64,000 bases of DNA from Pseudoscleropodium purum. Its lineage: Eukaryota; Streptophyta; Bryopsida; Hypnales; Brachytheciaceae. Location: positions 15,996,001-16,060,000 of the forward strand of contig OZ017804.1 in assembly GCA_963969395.1 (NCBI GenBank), read 5' to 3'. How positions within the stretch are numbered: the first letter of the stretch is position 1; every line of letters begins with the position of its first letter. Positions 25,290 through 37,602 of the stretch are shown one piece after another. Below the pieces are notes generated by a model. The model saw nothing but the letters and a program-made list of their open reading frames with translations. It did not search any database and was not told the origin of the DNA. Position numbers and translations under genes: made by a program.

Positions 25290-27409
25290 TTAGCTTTGCA
25301 GTGAGTGGTGTTTCATGCTGAAGCCCGGTTTAGGTTTCATCATGGGATCAAAAATCTTGGCCCAGTCGCCCCCAGTCCAACCGTCATTGGCTTCTTCGAC
25401 TTTCACTCCATTGATTAGATAGGTGGGTGTGCCAACCAGTCCTCTGGAGCATCCGTACTGCAACAATTCACAAGCACACTTAAATTCTGTCGCAGCTTAG
25501 TCACACTCGAGCAAATACGGGAAATCAGAGTTTTATGTATTTCCTGCCTGCATTTCCTTGTTTCTTGACGATGGTACTCCAGGGATGCAAACGATTACAT
25601 CTTTGTTATAAGTTACTATCGTAGGAAACAAAGGAAACGAAGGCACGATGGATTTTCTCTAGTGTCAATGACAAGAATCAAAAGTTTACTTCAAAGTTAG
25701 TATGTAATTGGGATTAAATACATTCCATGAAATTTTCTTGCCTTGAAAGAGATACGAGTGGCTTGGTCGGTAGCGATGTCATTGAAGCCATCTTCAAATA
25801 AGTTTCGAGATAACCCAAGGTCACTTGCTAAAGAAACCAACCGGCTCACAACATGAGCGGGAGTTTCATTTTTGGTATTGGGGTTGGAGAAAGTCTCCTG
25901 CAAGTCATGGATACTAGTATTCTTGAACAACTGAGAAGAAATTGCAGGTGAAGCAAGAACATAGGGATGTGGAAGGAAATAGAAAACCTCTGGGCTCATA
26001 CTACAAATTTTTCAGCCAATCAAATCTTAAATACAGCATATATTATGGACCACAATGGTTAGCAGAGACCATAGTAATGTGCTTTTGACCAACTTGCAAG
26101 CTTCAAAGTAGCACCCTATGACATAACTCTTGTGGCCCACATTAAGTTTTCACCCACTACAACTGAACATCCACAATCTGTGGTGTATATAGTGTAGATT
26201 GAAAGAAGCATATTCCTTCAGTGACTGAGATCTCCAATGCACGGAAAGAAAGCCTTCAAGAATGTTAATGCACATTAGTTTCCACCAAATGGATATGGAC
26301 ATCAAACCCCCAAAAAATCTCACTGTCGATCTTACACTAGGAATTTATTATAGTGCAGATCATAACCAAGGGGGAAGAATCATATCTGAAGCAACAATCC
26401 ACATTATTATACCTGGTTCGTGAATATGAGCTCCAAGAGAGGATACACAAGTGAAGCGTTGGTCATTTGTGCAATGTGCAGCGCCCTGGATGCGAAAAAC
26501 GAATTATGATGAAACCTGGGGACACACGAGAATCACAATCACTTCACCATCTCCTTGCAATTGCTCCATCAGAACATTGAAAGAAAGAAACTGAGAATCT
26601 CTTCAAACAGTGATGGACTGGGCAAGGAAAGCCTTGTTTTGAGAATTAACATGCTGAGTCCAGAAGCTGCGAGGGCTGTTATATCGATAACGTGGCTGCA
26701 ATTTCAACTTATTACTGGACACAACCTCAATGGTTGGATCCATTGGATGGACCTTGTTCAATCATGCTCCATAGCAAAACGTTTTTGAAATTCAAGACAG
26801 GGAACCCTTCGCTTCCTATGGATCAATGCTCCTTTTATTTCACTGAAGAAAATCTTGAATGCAAGCTTGCCCATGCATTGTGGGCCACAGTAACACGTAT
26901 TCTTCTTACAGTGACGCTGTGGTAGGACCCCTGCCTCCTCTTCAAGAATGCTACGCAATTGTCTCGAAAGAAAGACACCAAAACACAAAAGAACGACAAA
27001 ATCATGAGTCAAAACCATGTCACCTTCACGGAAAAGGGAACATTCACAATCAGAGGCGAAACGAAGTCAGACATGGCCATTCTTACGGAGCAGGGAAGAG
27101 ATGCACGATGACACTGAGAGACTCGCCATAGCGCTCCGCCACTTGAATCACAGCTGGCCACCCTTCCTTGCAATGCACGCACAGGGGGTCGATAAACACT
27201 TCCCATACAATCCTTTCTTCTTGCTCAGGAACACCACCTTTGTACACGAATCCATCGTAACGCTCAGGAATTGAAAATTGAGACCAGCTACCACACACGA
27301 TTGAAAACAACAACAAAAGCCCAAATGCAATTGCATTACACAACTGCGAGTAGCCCCACACAGACGTCGAAGTACTTGCTCGCATCATTGCCATCTGCGA
27401 AGAGATCAT
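25290..27409 (-). CDS. Secreted DsbA-like thioredoxin-superfamily protein
   Basis: Seen: exons 27409-27087, 26695-26651, 26485-26413, 25897-25742 and 25457-25290 join in phase to 254 residues. An N-terminal hydrophobic segment (residues about 27-40, IAFGLLLLFSIVCG) looks like a signal peptide. It is followed by ERYDGFVYKGG, then FIDPLCVHCKEGWP with a CVHC active-site-type motif (77-80), ALHIAQMTN, ATDQATRISFK and RGLVGTPTYLINGV, where TP is the thioredoxin-fold cis-proline position. Family knowledge: plant proteins of this small family resemble DsbA, and many lack the second cysteine, so a full CxxC here is notable. Odd: intron 4 begins with GC (AAG|GCAAGA). The 45-base exon 2 is the least secure part. 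Starts at 27394 or 27388 are alternatives to 27409. The role is presumably thiol-disulfide chemistry in the secretory pathway, with no known substrate. Confidence 0.82.
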
Positions 27410-27910
27410 TACAGTCGTGATTGTCGACTTCCAAATTGACACTCCAGTGAGTTTCTCAGTAATGTTATACTTCAGTCGCTGTTGCTGGATTGTGAGCTTC
27501 AAGGTGCTTTGAGAAATTTTGCAAGAGAAGCGGGAGTTGAGAAGAAACGGCGGGTATGCCGCGGGGGATGTCCAACGACACAGACAACTGAACCCAAGGA
27601 GGAGGGACAGGGACAGAGCATTTTTCGTCCATACTGGCACTTTCTCGTCCATGTTTCGTTCATGTTTGGACGGATCTCAAGAGGAAGACAGGGGGTGGGG
27701 GTAAGAACTAAGAAGAAGAGAAGTTTTTCAAAGTTTTCAATGCCACTCCGTTTCGTGTGTGAGTGTTTTTGGAGCTTCTGTTACATAATTTTTTTTATTG
27801 ATGACCTAACCTAGATGTCGGCCACTTTAGCATCTGCATTCCCCTAATATTTCCTCTTTCTCGCGATGTGTCGGTTGCTGTGAGAAAGGCAGCACACAAG
27901 CACTGTGGTG
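27410..27910. promoter_or_regulatory. Shared divergent promoter region
   Basis: The start codons of the DsbA-like gene (-) and the following gene (+) face away from each other about 500 bases apart, so both promoters and leaders must lie here. On the minus strand the frame stays open to 27652 but is too unlike the family to be coding. A poly-T tract is at 27790-27798. No confident TATA box was picked. Confidence 0.55.
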
Positions 27911-30900
27911 ATGGATATGAACAACGTGTCACGCATCTTTCAGTTGTTCATGGTCAGGTAACTGATTTCTCTTCTCTGCACATTTGGATTCAGCATAGGT
28001 TTTTGTAAATTCTGCACTTGATGTTCACAAGTCAGGTGCTCATCTATCTTTTCCGATATTTTCCGCGTATTGCATTCAATTGGCTTGCTTCAGGTTATGA
28101 TAAGGTAGGAGTATCTAATTGGGACGCTGACCGAATTGTAACGCAGAGTATGATGGCACGAAGATGGTAGAATAAAAATGAATAGGGCTCTTAGAGGTGT
28201 CGCAATTAGGTCAGAAAACCTATAGTATGTGTAGTTATTTTATGCATTCTTGGATCGGAGTGCTGCTGAGGAGGCACCCAATGCATGTTCTTTGGAGAGA
28301 ATGTAACAATAGTTTACACTTCTCTGGTTGATGCACAGCATTCGATTTGTTTGTGTTTTGTCTGTATTCTTTAAGTTTCATGCTTCTGTTGATCTGCCCA
28401 AGGGTAGAGATTCGGCAATGATTCGAAAATGTTGAAAACTATGGTGTTGAATGAGAATGTGAAAAGAGTTCATTACAATTGAGGCCTATCATTCCAAGGA
28501 ATGAATTTCTTATGTCTAGTAGGATTGTGCCAAGATTCGCTGAATAGGGTTTTTGAATTTTGTGAATTAGGGAGGATCACATGAAAAGAAACATATGAAA
28601 ATTATTTATTTCTATGTGTGACCCTTGAAATTAGCTGCTTGTTTCTGCTTACTCATGTGTTCTGTTGGATGTCGAATGGTTTGGAACTAGGGTGGTGGCA
28701 CTGGAGGATATGGCAAAGCAAAGCGGCCAAAACTTGACGATCTTTCAACAAGAGCTTGGTACTGAGCACAATTCTTCATCAAAAGTCTTGCTCCCCAGTA
28801 AACTTGACAATTTGAAATTTAGCAACGGAACTCTGTTACTCACTTCATAATATTCATAGCCAGTGAAGCATTCCACCATTTCTATTTACAGATGTTGAGA
28901 TATTGCACCAACTATGTGTCCTTGCTTGCTTCTACAAGCACTCACATGCAACCATCTAGAATATACCCAAATGTTTGAGGTTATTTGAGAATATTTGAAA
29001 TTTTGAAGAGGGTTGTCTAATACACTAGAGACATTCCTAGACAAATGTCTAATACAACGTGCCACATGACACGTCCATCACGGCGTGTTGTACAAAACTA
29101 ATGTTGGACAAGACAGCCCTAATGCTTCCTCTAAATTTTTATTACATCTCTCAATCTTCTTGTTGAAATATGCCTATACAAAGAATGGGAGAATGGGCAT
29201 CATGGTTGTGCAAGATTCTGGACATCATGAGCACTTCCAAGGTGTCATAGGGTCTTCTTAATGAATGTTATGTTGATTCATTCGTGTGCTTCTACTCACA
29301 GCAATTGATGAAATGCTCATTGTTGTGATGCAGAACTGTTTCAGAGATCACCCCTCAACAACTCAAGCGTGTTGGCGCAAGTACTGGCCAGCAGTCCCAG
29401 TGAGCGACTGAAAGCTTATCAAGAGGCAGGATATCGTCTTTGTCATACCGATCATGCGGTGGTTGTCAAGTGTAAGTGATCACCTCCGTTGTAATTTTCT
29501 ATTCCAGCACTTGCGTGTTTCAAACCTATTCAGATTGTTTGATTCACACAGTTCTTCCTTGTTCTGTGAAGAATCGACAGTGGACAATGCACTCAAGGAT
29601 CTCCAAAACCACGTCCAGCAAGGTACGCAACATTCTTATTCCAATGCATGGTCATGTTCTGAGGTAGATTTTACTATATTTGACCTAGGAACAAATCTCT
29701 TAGTAATTTATTCTATGAAGTTGCAGATGTGATCTTGCACAAACCATTTGATTACTTTTGTGACCTTTCTCATTTATGCAGCACGGGCAGTCATGGATGA
29801 GATTCAAAGACTGCTGGATGAAGCAAATGGAATCATGCACGAGAATTTGAGCACCCGGTTGGGTAACATTGTTTTGACTGATGGGGCTGGAACTTCTGAA
29901 AATACACAAACTGCCGATAATGGGCAATCAATGAATTTTCCTCAAACAGCCGATACTAGGCAAAGAGCTGGATGTGATGAACAAGTACGTACCGGCTTTC
30001 CACTCTTTCAAACTTGATCCTCCATATTATTCCTAAAAGGAGCTCTTAGCACCTCTGCCAATTCTAGGAACGATTAGGGATCCAAGATGCTTTGTATTCG
30101 AACAACATTTTGTGTTTTTATATGTTTGATGAATAGAAAGTTGAGTGCACCCATAGAACAACGACTCTCCTTTGGAATTTGTGACTTGAACTAGCATAAG
30201 GACCAGTTACTGATGATTGGTTACGTACGTTGATTGTTCAGACCTCTGTACAAGTAACCTCCCCAAAGACTAAAGTGCGGCAGTTGTTCACACCAGACTA
30301 TGTGACGACTATGGCAGCCATCTATGACATGCTGCAACAAGACTTCACCATGCAGGTCTCGTCCAGTTCACATTTTTCTAATGAATTGTTCCCAAGTACC
30401 AGAGATTGTTTCTTGCCCATTCAGAAGCTGTTATTATACATATTCAGCCTTGCTGATTGACGTCATAGCTTCAACTAAGGTGGGAGCACCCATTTGTGTC
30501 ACGATAAGTGTTTTCGCTGAATGAGAGAAAGGATGTTGGAAATGTTACTTCTTCCATAACAGGGGTTAAAAACAAGAAATCTCAAAAAAGAAAAAATATT
30601 TTAAACTTAAATTGTTTTTTCTGTGAATTTTCAAAATAGGGATTCCCGTTGCTTTCATCTAGAGAGGGCTAATTCCATATTCAATGTTAAACTGTCACCT
30701 AATAGTGGTTTCTATCTGGAGGAGGCACCTTGCAATTGGATTCCATATCATTTTTCATTTTTTTCTTTAAGTGTTTCATTTTTCTTGGTAGGGACGAATT
30801 TAGGTCAACGGAAATGGGTGTTCCTACCTTACGTCGACGAAACAAACTATTACAATGGAATTAAAAAAATTATCTAGTAAGACTGAGGGTTGGGTGAAAA

Positions 30901-31460
30901 CAGGAAAGGGTGGTGGGTACTCTTGGACTAGACTTGCCATCTGAGCTTCTACAAAATTACCACATGATGTGGACGTTACGGCCTTTCGTGGACGAAACTG
31001 TCGTGGAGGAAGCTCTCAGTTGGACCAGACTAGTCACAAATTTTTGAGAATTAGAACTAGGCGATGGTGCTGATTAATGAAAGGTGGGCGAATTCAAGCT
31101 GCCGATATCAACTAGAGACTTGGGGTAGCAGCAGTCACAATCTCTGGTCATGAGAACTGATATGAGAATGGCCTTCATCTATTGGCTTATTTCAAAACAA
31201 ACGGTTTGCAACTCTGTAACGAAGTGGTCGTTACCTCAACTACACTCTAACATACGTTGGAAGGATTTGTAAGTGCTCTGGTCTGGTCGGTGCAGTCCTT
31301 GGATTTAGGTATTGGTTTCTGAGAGTTTTCTCTTCACAGTTGAATTAACAGTGTTCTGATTCTGATATTCCTCAGTCTTTGGCCTATAATTTTATTAAAT
31401 TGTGCACATAAACATAATTATCCATGTGAGAAAAACTCTTGGATTGTGCAGGTGAAATGA
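27911..31460 (+). CDS. Unrecognised small, partly coiled-coil plant protein (206 aa)
   Basis: Seen: seven exons, 27911-27957, 28691-28758, 29334-29471, 29581-29622, 29782-29984, 30242-30355 and 31452-31460, have consistent splice sites and phases. They give MDMNNVSRIFQLFMVRVVAL, EDMAKQSGQNLTIFQQELEL, a stretch with SPSERLKAYQEAGYRL, then LDNALKDLQNHVQQARAVMD-EIQRLLDEANGIMHEN, a Thr/Gln-rich region, and LFTPDYVTTMAAIYDMLQQD near the end. The middle (about residues 85-125) has heptad-like spacing typical of a coiled coil. No signal peptide, membrane segment or catalytic motif is visible. I do not recognise the family, so no function is proposed. If the last splice is not used, the frame instead runs to a stop at 30460. 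The consistency of six splice phases is the main argument that this is a real gene. Confidence 0.65.
29009..29120. mobile_element. Possible 112-bp MITE in an intron
   Basis: The ends AGGGTTGTCT and AGACAGCCCT are inverted repeats with one mismatch, inside intron 2 of the unrecognised gene. The interior is richer in GC (ACGTGCCACATGACACGTCC). No matching 8-bp duplication flanks these exact ends, so the call is tentative. Confidence 0.4.
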
Positions 31461-32421
31461 ACTTGTTTTGGGGACTGCAATCGCCTTTTTGAAGATCTCC
31501 ATGATAATGATCCCAGGAACTTTCATATTGTTATGGGTAGTGCTATGTCTGTAGGAGTGTGCAAACTCAAGGATATTAGTTGTGAATCAATGGAAGAGTT
31601 GTGAAGGCTTCTTGTTTTTTCCTTTGTCAATTTTGTGTATCTATTATCATGTAGCTGTGTACCTTTATGTCGTTCTTGTTCTCAGTTTGTGTGCTTCATA
31701 GTGCAAGCTCTGCAGTATGTTGCAAAAGTGGCAAATAAGGTGTATTTTAAAATTAACTAATTATTCATCCTAAGCCTTAGAAAAATATGTATTCTAGTAA
31801 CACCAAATCCAACCATTAGAGAGGACATCATGGACTTATGAAGTTTCTCCACAATTTAGGATGACTTTAATGCAACCATTTTTCTTTGTGGGAGGTTCTA
31901 AATTCAATAATCAATAGTACATACATTGTGAGAAAATTCACATCCCTCAACACAATGTCATCTTTAGAGTGTGAACGCAAGGGCCATGTACTAGGATTAG
32001 GTTTTGTTCACACTAATAGCTCTAACATTGTTCTTGTATGCCAATATTCTTAAGGTGGCATGTTGAGTCATGAATAAATTGCATTTCACAAAACATGCAA
32101 TTCAACACAGAGAGCTAGAAAAGTTTGTCAGCATCAACAAAGTGCTTATTCTATCAAAACAAAGTAGGTACTTACTCTGTACTTATTATAGTCCAAACTC
32201 ATACATGTCATGGTTTTATTTATTTATAAAATCCACATGGTGACTCTACAAAATTCTTCTATGCTAGCTAAACTTATGAAGTTCGCAACATACAATATAC
32301 TATCAAGTTTGAACACGAAATCCAATCCAAACCACTGGCTTCGAAGTTTCCACGCCGCTGCACACCACCCCTTTGGTGACTATGCATTCTTTGATTATTA
32401 GATTGATAGATCGTCACCATT
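31461..32421. other. Convergent 3' regions
   Basis: The unrecognised plus-strand gene and the neprosin-domain gene both end here. The region is A+T-rich with no recognisable coding sequence or repeat. Confidence 0.5.
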
Positions 32422-34428
32422 CTAGTAGTGACAGCCAGAGCTTGCTCCTCCAGGGCCACCAAAGAAGAAGTACGTCCCCCAATTGCTACGATTGCCTTGC
32501 TGCACTTGGATATCATAACAAAGTGGATTATCAAACCTTCTAGCTTTGTCTAAGGCTTCCGGAGCTGGATAGAAGCCTGCCCCTGTGGCATTGAAGTAAG
32601 TAATGTTCCTCTGGAATGCTGCCTTTGGCCAATCTGCAGTTGGAAACGCCCCCGAACCCATCGCCGTCTTTGAGTGCGTCGTCTGCCCTGTCACCACCTT
32701 AAAAGCTACTTCCCCTCCCCAATCCACCTTATTACACGTCCCTTGCATGTACCCGTTCACGTAGATCGACTTCGGCCAGTACCCAATCGCCTCGTTATCC
32801 AAGTACAACCACCAGTTTCCGTCACTGGGTTTGAAGAGGACTTCAATGGTGAGTTCAAACGCGGAGGCGGCATTTTGGGCGAGGGTGGTGTAATGCGGCA
32901 TGGTGGCCCCAATCACCCAGGAATTGCTCTTCTGGATAAATCCCGGGCATTTGAGGTTGTAGCAGGAGCCACCATGCAAAGAGGTGGTGTTGTAGGCGCT
33001 ATTCGTCCAGTAGATGAAGAGGTGCGGAGCGTCAGGGTCATCTTTGGGGTGGAGGGCAGGCTGCGTTTGCCAGCCAACTTCGATGGTGCTTAGGCTGTTG
33101 TCTTTATAGGAGCCGTCTACGATCCAGAACTGAGAAAGGCTCATGTCACCTTTGGAGCCGAGGGTGGGACCGTTCACGCTGAAGATCGATTTTGTTCCAG
33201 AGTAGGAAGACGCGGCTATTGGCTTTCCTGCAAAACAATTCACAACGATTTTCAGTTTAAAATTCCAAACTTTGAGACAATTGTGTGCTGAAGTAAAATC
33301 GGTTCCAGGCGTAGAAATGTAAAGTCTCCATTCTCCAAATATACACGGAGGGGTTCCATGCACCAAATAGGTGAAGTACTTTGAGCCTTTCCGTAACAAA
33401 ACGAATCCAAGAAGTTATGAGTGAGTGAGGAGCATTTTAGTAAAAGGAGGGTTAACTTTAGATGTGTTTTCTTACAACTTCTTTTACTATTCTATGACAT
33501 TTCAAAGTCACTCTCCAAACACAATGTGTCAATTGAATGATATTTTCTTTCACCAATGTGTTTGTATTCTAGTTTTGAAGCACTTTATAGTTTAAAGTTT
33601 TTTCATTTGAGTTCAGAAATCGAATTTCACCTCCAAATGTGTTGCTAGGAAGATTTCAACATCCTTTATCAACACTAGAACATTATAATCTTGCAATCTA
33701 TGTGGCCAAATGACTCCAAATTTGATTCACATCATCTACAACACATATACTACAAGATTGTACTGTTGAGACCTCTATAACTTAGTGACATTAAGATCTT
33801 TAACACTTCAAAAGCAATGATTTTCTTGAACCCAAAAATGGCCTTGGGCTTTTAGGGGTTAATTCTCAATTTCTGGCAATCGGGAATTTGAACGGAAGAG
33901 CGTGCCGTACGTACCTGTGATGGCATACTCATGCTTAAACCCATCCACTGCCGGGTCCACACTCTCGACGCCGACGGAACTAGGCTCGCGCCGGAACACG
34001 GGCGGGGCCACCTTTTCCATGAATTTGCCGCTGGGGTCGTCTCTGAGCACCGGAATCGTGCCTTCAGGGCATTCCCCGTGCTCCCGTGCAAAGGCCTGGG
34101 GATGGCTCTCCGATGGCCTGCGAGGTACCCGAGACGGCGTCACTTGAATGACGTGGTCCTTGAGAGACGGATGGTGAGCCGCAATTTGGCCTTCAACTGG
34201 GATGCAGTCGACCCAACTTCCATCAGACACCAGGAACGACTTCACTGGTGGCGCATGCCGGGCCTCGTTGCAGCCGGGATCAAAGTACGCTTGCAAGCGT
34301 ATCCCCTTGACACCTTGTTGCTCCTGAAACCGCGTGCTTGCTTGGGTTGAGCCCACCATCAACACCAACACAAGAGCAAACCAAAGTTTAGACGACGCTC
34401 CAGCTTCACACCCTGGCCGAGAAGCCAT
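32422..34428 (-). CDS. Neprosin-domain secreted protein (putative glutamic peptidase family)
   Basis: Seen: exons 34428-33915 and 33227-32422 join in phase (ACA G|GA AAG) to 439 residues. Residues about 13-29 are a hydrophobic signal peptide. The N-terminal part shows the neprosin activation domain: DGSWVDCIPV, LKDHVIQVTPS and CPEGTIPVLRD. The C-terminal catalytic-type domain carries STIEVGWQTQP, HLFIYWTNSAYNTT, CYNLKCPGFIQ, NWWLYLDNEAIGYWP and a Gly-rich ending with FFFGGPGG and a C-terminal Cys. Family knowledge: neprosin from pitcher plants is a proline-specific glutamic endopeptidase made as a secreted precursor. Most plant homologues are uncharacterised and may be cell-wall or apoplastic. 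The Glu in IEVGW is a candidate catalytic residue. Starts at 34428 or, in frame, 34482 are both possible; the former gives a cleaner signal peptide. Confidence 0.9.
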
Positions 34429-34591
34429 GGCGCTTGGACTGTCGATCGCTGACAACGGACTGTCTAGATTCTGAATTGACAAGTGTAGTCCGTGCTACTC
34501 CAGGAGTATGCAATCAAGCTTACAACTGCCCCATAATGATGGATGCCTCCCGAACGACGTCAACCCTTGTTCGAACTGTCCTCAGAGAGCC

Positions 34592-34598
34592 TATATAT
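34592..34598 (-). promoter_or_regulatory. Candidate TATA box of the neprosin-domain gene
   Basis: On the minus strand the sequence reads AATATATAGG, about 165 bases before the ATG at 34428, a plausible distance for a plant TATA box plus leader. The call is motif-based only. Confidence 0.4.
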
Positions 34599-36310
34599 TC
34601 TACTCTGACAATACTCACAGGAGTCACAGGACAGATAGATTTGCGGCCTGACCAGTTTATGAGATCTCTACCTCAGTGTGTTGTTGCTCTTATAGCTTTA
34701 GTTAGTGCATATCTTCCTTCTGTCGAAAGAGCTCCATAAACTGACCAGGTCGCCTCCCAGCACGCGGAAATGGATTTTCGACCATTCACTGCTGAACACG
34801 TTGCTTACTGCTCATCATATCCTGTTTCGTTGAGAGAAGTGTTTGGGAGGGTGCTTTAGAGGTCGGTGACAGTGTTCGATTAGTAGTGCGCATGATTCAG
34901 TCGGTAGAACTCGGCGACTCGGGTAGGTGGGGTGATTGCAAGATAGGGTGCAACTTCGTCAAGAGGCAACCGAAACTGTATTAAGCAACATGCCACTTCT
35001 TTTCTTTTCTTTTTGACACAAATGAAGGGGAGCCCTCTGCTGCACGCCAGGCCACTTGGATGCCCAAACAGTTACTCCGTGTTTGGTAAAATGGTAATGA
35101 GTATGCGACCGAGCGAGTGAGAGTATCTGTCAGAATCGCTGTTCCATAATCCTCGTTTTCCCGTTCAGTTCTAGGAGCAGATTATAAATTAGATGAATAT
35201 ACCGACATTTACACGACATTTACTTCGATTCAAGTCAGTTTAGGTTCGTGTGTTTCAAAATGGCCTCGGAAAATTTATCTCCTAATTTTGTTTAAATGAA
35301 ACAAAGTATGGATAATTTGATTCAGTTCCCAATTTTTGGCCAATTTGACGTTCGGTATCCTTGTCCTGTAAAGGAGAGGTCCAAAAACAAGAGCACTGAG
35401 AAGGAGGACGTACTGGAATCGACGAAGGTTTCGACTAAGGTTTCAAGGTGCCTGCCTTGATCTGAAAATGCCAATGTCGTGAACATCCTACAACGTAACG
35501 AAATTGTTGTTAATTGGAATGCCCAACATCGATCGCCGAACTGAGGCATTTAACCTTCGAACGTTGGGCTGGTCCCCGTGGAAATCATCCTTTTCATCGT
35601 ACCGTGTGAATCGTTTGCTTTAAAAATGCTAAGAGCACTCATTTCAGGTCAAAATACTATGCAAAACCTCCCCTTTTCATACTAAATTCTAAGGATGAAC
35701 ATGTGCATTTGTGTCTTACATAATTCTCTGTCATCCATTGGACACTTTTAGGCCGCACCGTGGTTACACGATTAAGTTCTCAAAGCGCAGAGACACTCAT
35801 GGTGCTTCAAGCTAGGTGCCCACAAATCCACCACCAAATTAAATCATGTTGATCGGATTCCTTATGTGAAAAAACAAACACCTTGAGTACAGGAGTACAT
35901 GGGCACAAGCAAACACTTTATGGTATATGATGAACAGTAGGGTATTCCAATGCTCCAAAACCGTGACATCCAAGTGCACAGACCTCTGTACCCTAAAAAC
36001 CAGGACTGATAATCTGACGGTTCCAGATAGCCTTCTACAATAAAAAAAACTGCCATTGTTGTAATGGAATTTTATATCACATCATTATATATATATAGTG
36101 ATAATTCAGTATGGTGCCTGCTTTGCAACTGAAAGTCTGGATGGGATCCATCCCTCAATGGATAGGATAAGTTCGTAAATGTACTAGTAGGACTTCACCA
36201 AGTCTCATTCAACTCAAGTTTATGCTCTGGATTGATGCCTTTTGTACAGAAATTCCGGGCCCAGTCGACAGACATTGGCTCGGTCATGAGGGCATGCATA
36301 TAACGTTTCT
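34599..36310. other. Intergenic upstream of the neprosin-domain gene
   Basis: Mixed composition to about 35.6 kb, then increasingly A+T-rich. A short (AT)n run is at 36087-36099. Open frames such as 35322-35549 on the minus strand have no recognisable domain. Nothing else was seen. Confidence 0.5.
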
Positions 36311-36317
36311 TGACACC

Positions 36318-36665
36318 GCTACCGCCAACCTGATATTACCGATCCTGCATGATCGATCGATGTCATCCAATTAATTTCTATGAAGTTTCAGGTAATGATG
36401 CGCCACAGAAAGCTTCACACACTTCACAAGTCTGTTGAATTGCTGGTGGCATGTATGAAGCTAGACGTAATGCAGGTCATCGCTACCGCCGATCTGATAT
36501 TATCGATCCTGATCGATGGATCGATCTTATCCAATATCTAAGTAATTCTCAAGTTTCCGGGTCCTGATCGATCGAATTCATCGAATTTCTATCAATTTCC
36601 GACAATGATGCGGCGCAAAAAGTCTACTCAACATTTGCAAGTCTGTAGCTAGTGGCATGTTAAAT
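36318..36665 (+). repeat. Two tandem copies of a roughly 164-bp unit rich in GATCGATC
   Basis: ACCGCC starts near 36321 and 36485 are each followed by TGATATTA, CGATCCTG, GATCGAT, CATCCAAT or TATCCAAT, ATTTCTAT, AATGATGCG and ACAAGTCTGT or GCAAGTCTGT, then GTGGCATGT. The second copy contains an internal insertion with another ATCGATCGAAT. The palindromic GATCGATC core is repeated at least five times. Confidence 0.75.
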
Positions 36666-37470
36666 CACTATATTTACGTGTTGCGGTTTCCATCCGCCGA
36701 AACTAAGTGGACAAAATATCCGGAGTATATTAACTGATCGATGAATCATGAATGTAGTGTATCGATTAAGTCCTGTTGGAATTTTGATTAGTTTTTCATT
36801 CTTTTAATGTTTTCAATTGTGGAAATGATATTTGTAGACTTCGGGGACGCAGGAATTGTGTGGTAGTGCCACAATTCAAAAGTTCGGAGTTTAGGAAAAC
36901 ACGTATGGAAGGGTTTAGGGAGGGTCCGCTCTGCTGGCGCCCATTTGTTGATTATGTATTTTAATTTTGCTTTTTTGATTCACTTCCAACCCCCAAGTTG
37001 TATGCAGGTGGGTTCTCATTCTTCTTTCTTGCAGTAAAGGTTCCTTTAATTGTGTCAAACAAGACTTGTGGGCCATAGACAAGCACCTATAAAAATCAGA
37101 TATTGAAGAAAGTTGGATCTCTTATAAAGATTTTTTTTATTAATAATCTTATATCTCTAAAATATTGAAAAATACTATAAAGGTACAACAATGTAGACTA
37201 TTTTTAGACTATTTGTAATGAATGCATACCTAATATTTAAACCTTTTTGGATGAGGTGAAATCTCTGCAATGTCTTCTTATAGATAGGTAAAAGTTGAAA
37301 TATTGTCTCAGATGCGTCCATAGATATGATTTAAAATGATAGATTCGAGATCACTTCTTAACCCAATCCAACAATGAAGCTTTTGTTTGAGTGCACATGG
37401 GCCAAAAGTGCTAAGTTATTTTGGAAAGACTCTTTCTCATTTGCCAAGATGTGTCATCCAAATGTTACAG
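36666..37470. other. Intergenic
   Basis: A+T-rich sequence with no recognisable gene, element or array. Confidence 0.5.
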
Positions 37471-37471
37471 C

Positions 37472-37602
37472 ACATCAGAAACACAAACAAGCAAAACGTC
37501 CACAAGCAAGCAAAACATTGATGCACATGTCAGGAACATAAACAAGCAAAATGTTGATGCACACATCAGGAACACAAGCAAGCAAAACGTTGATGCATGC
37601 AG
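37472..37602 (+). repeat. Minisatellite, about 36 bp x 3.5
   Basis: The unit ACACAAACAAGCAAAAC with (A)TTGATGCACA and CATCAGGAAC repeats three to four times. The spacing is regular and a multiple of three, which creates a repetitive but spurious open frame. Confidence 0.85.

Noticed and set aside
32674..33093. 139-codon plus-strand open frame
   Set aside because: It lies wholly antisense to the conserved catalytic domain of the neprosin-domain gene and has no domain of its own. The frame is open because of the codon composition of the real strand.
33931..34350. 139-codon plus-strand open frame
   Set aside because: Antisense to exon 1 of the neprosin-domain gene, which shows conserved motifs on the minus strand.
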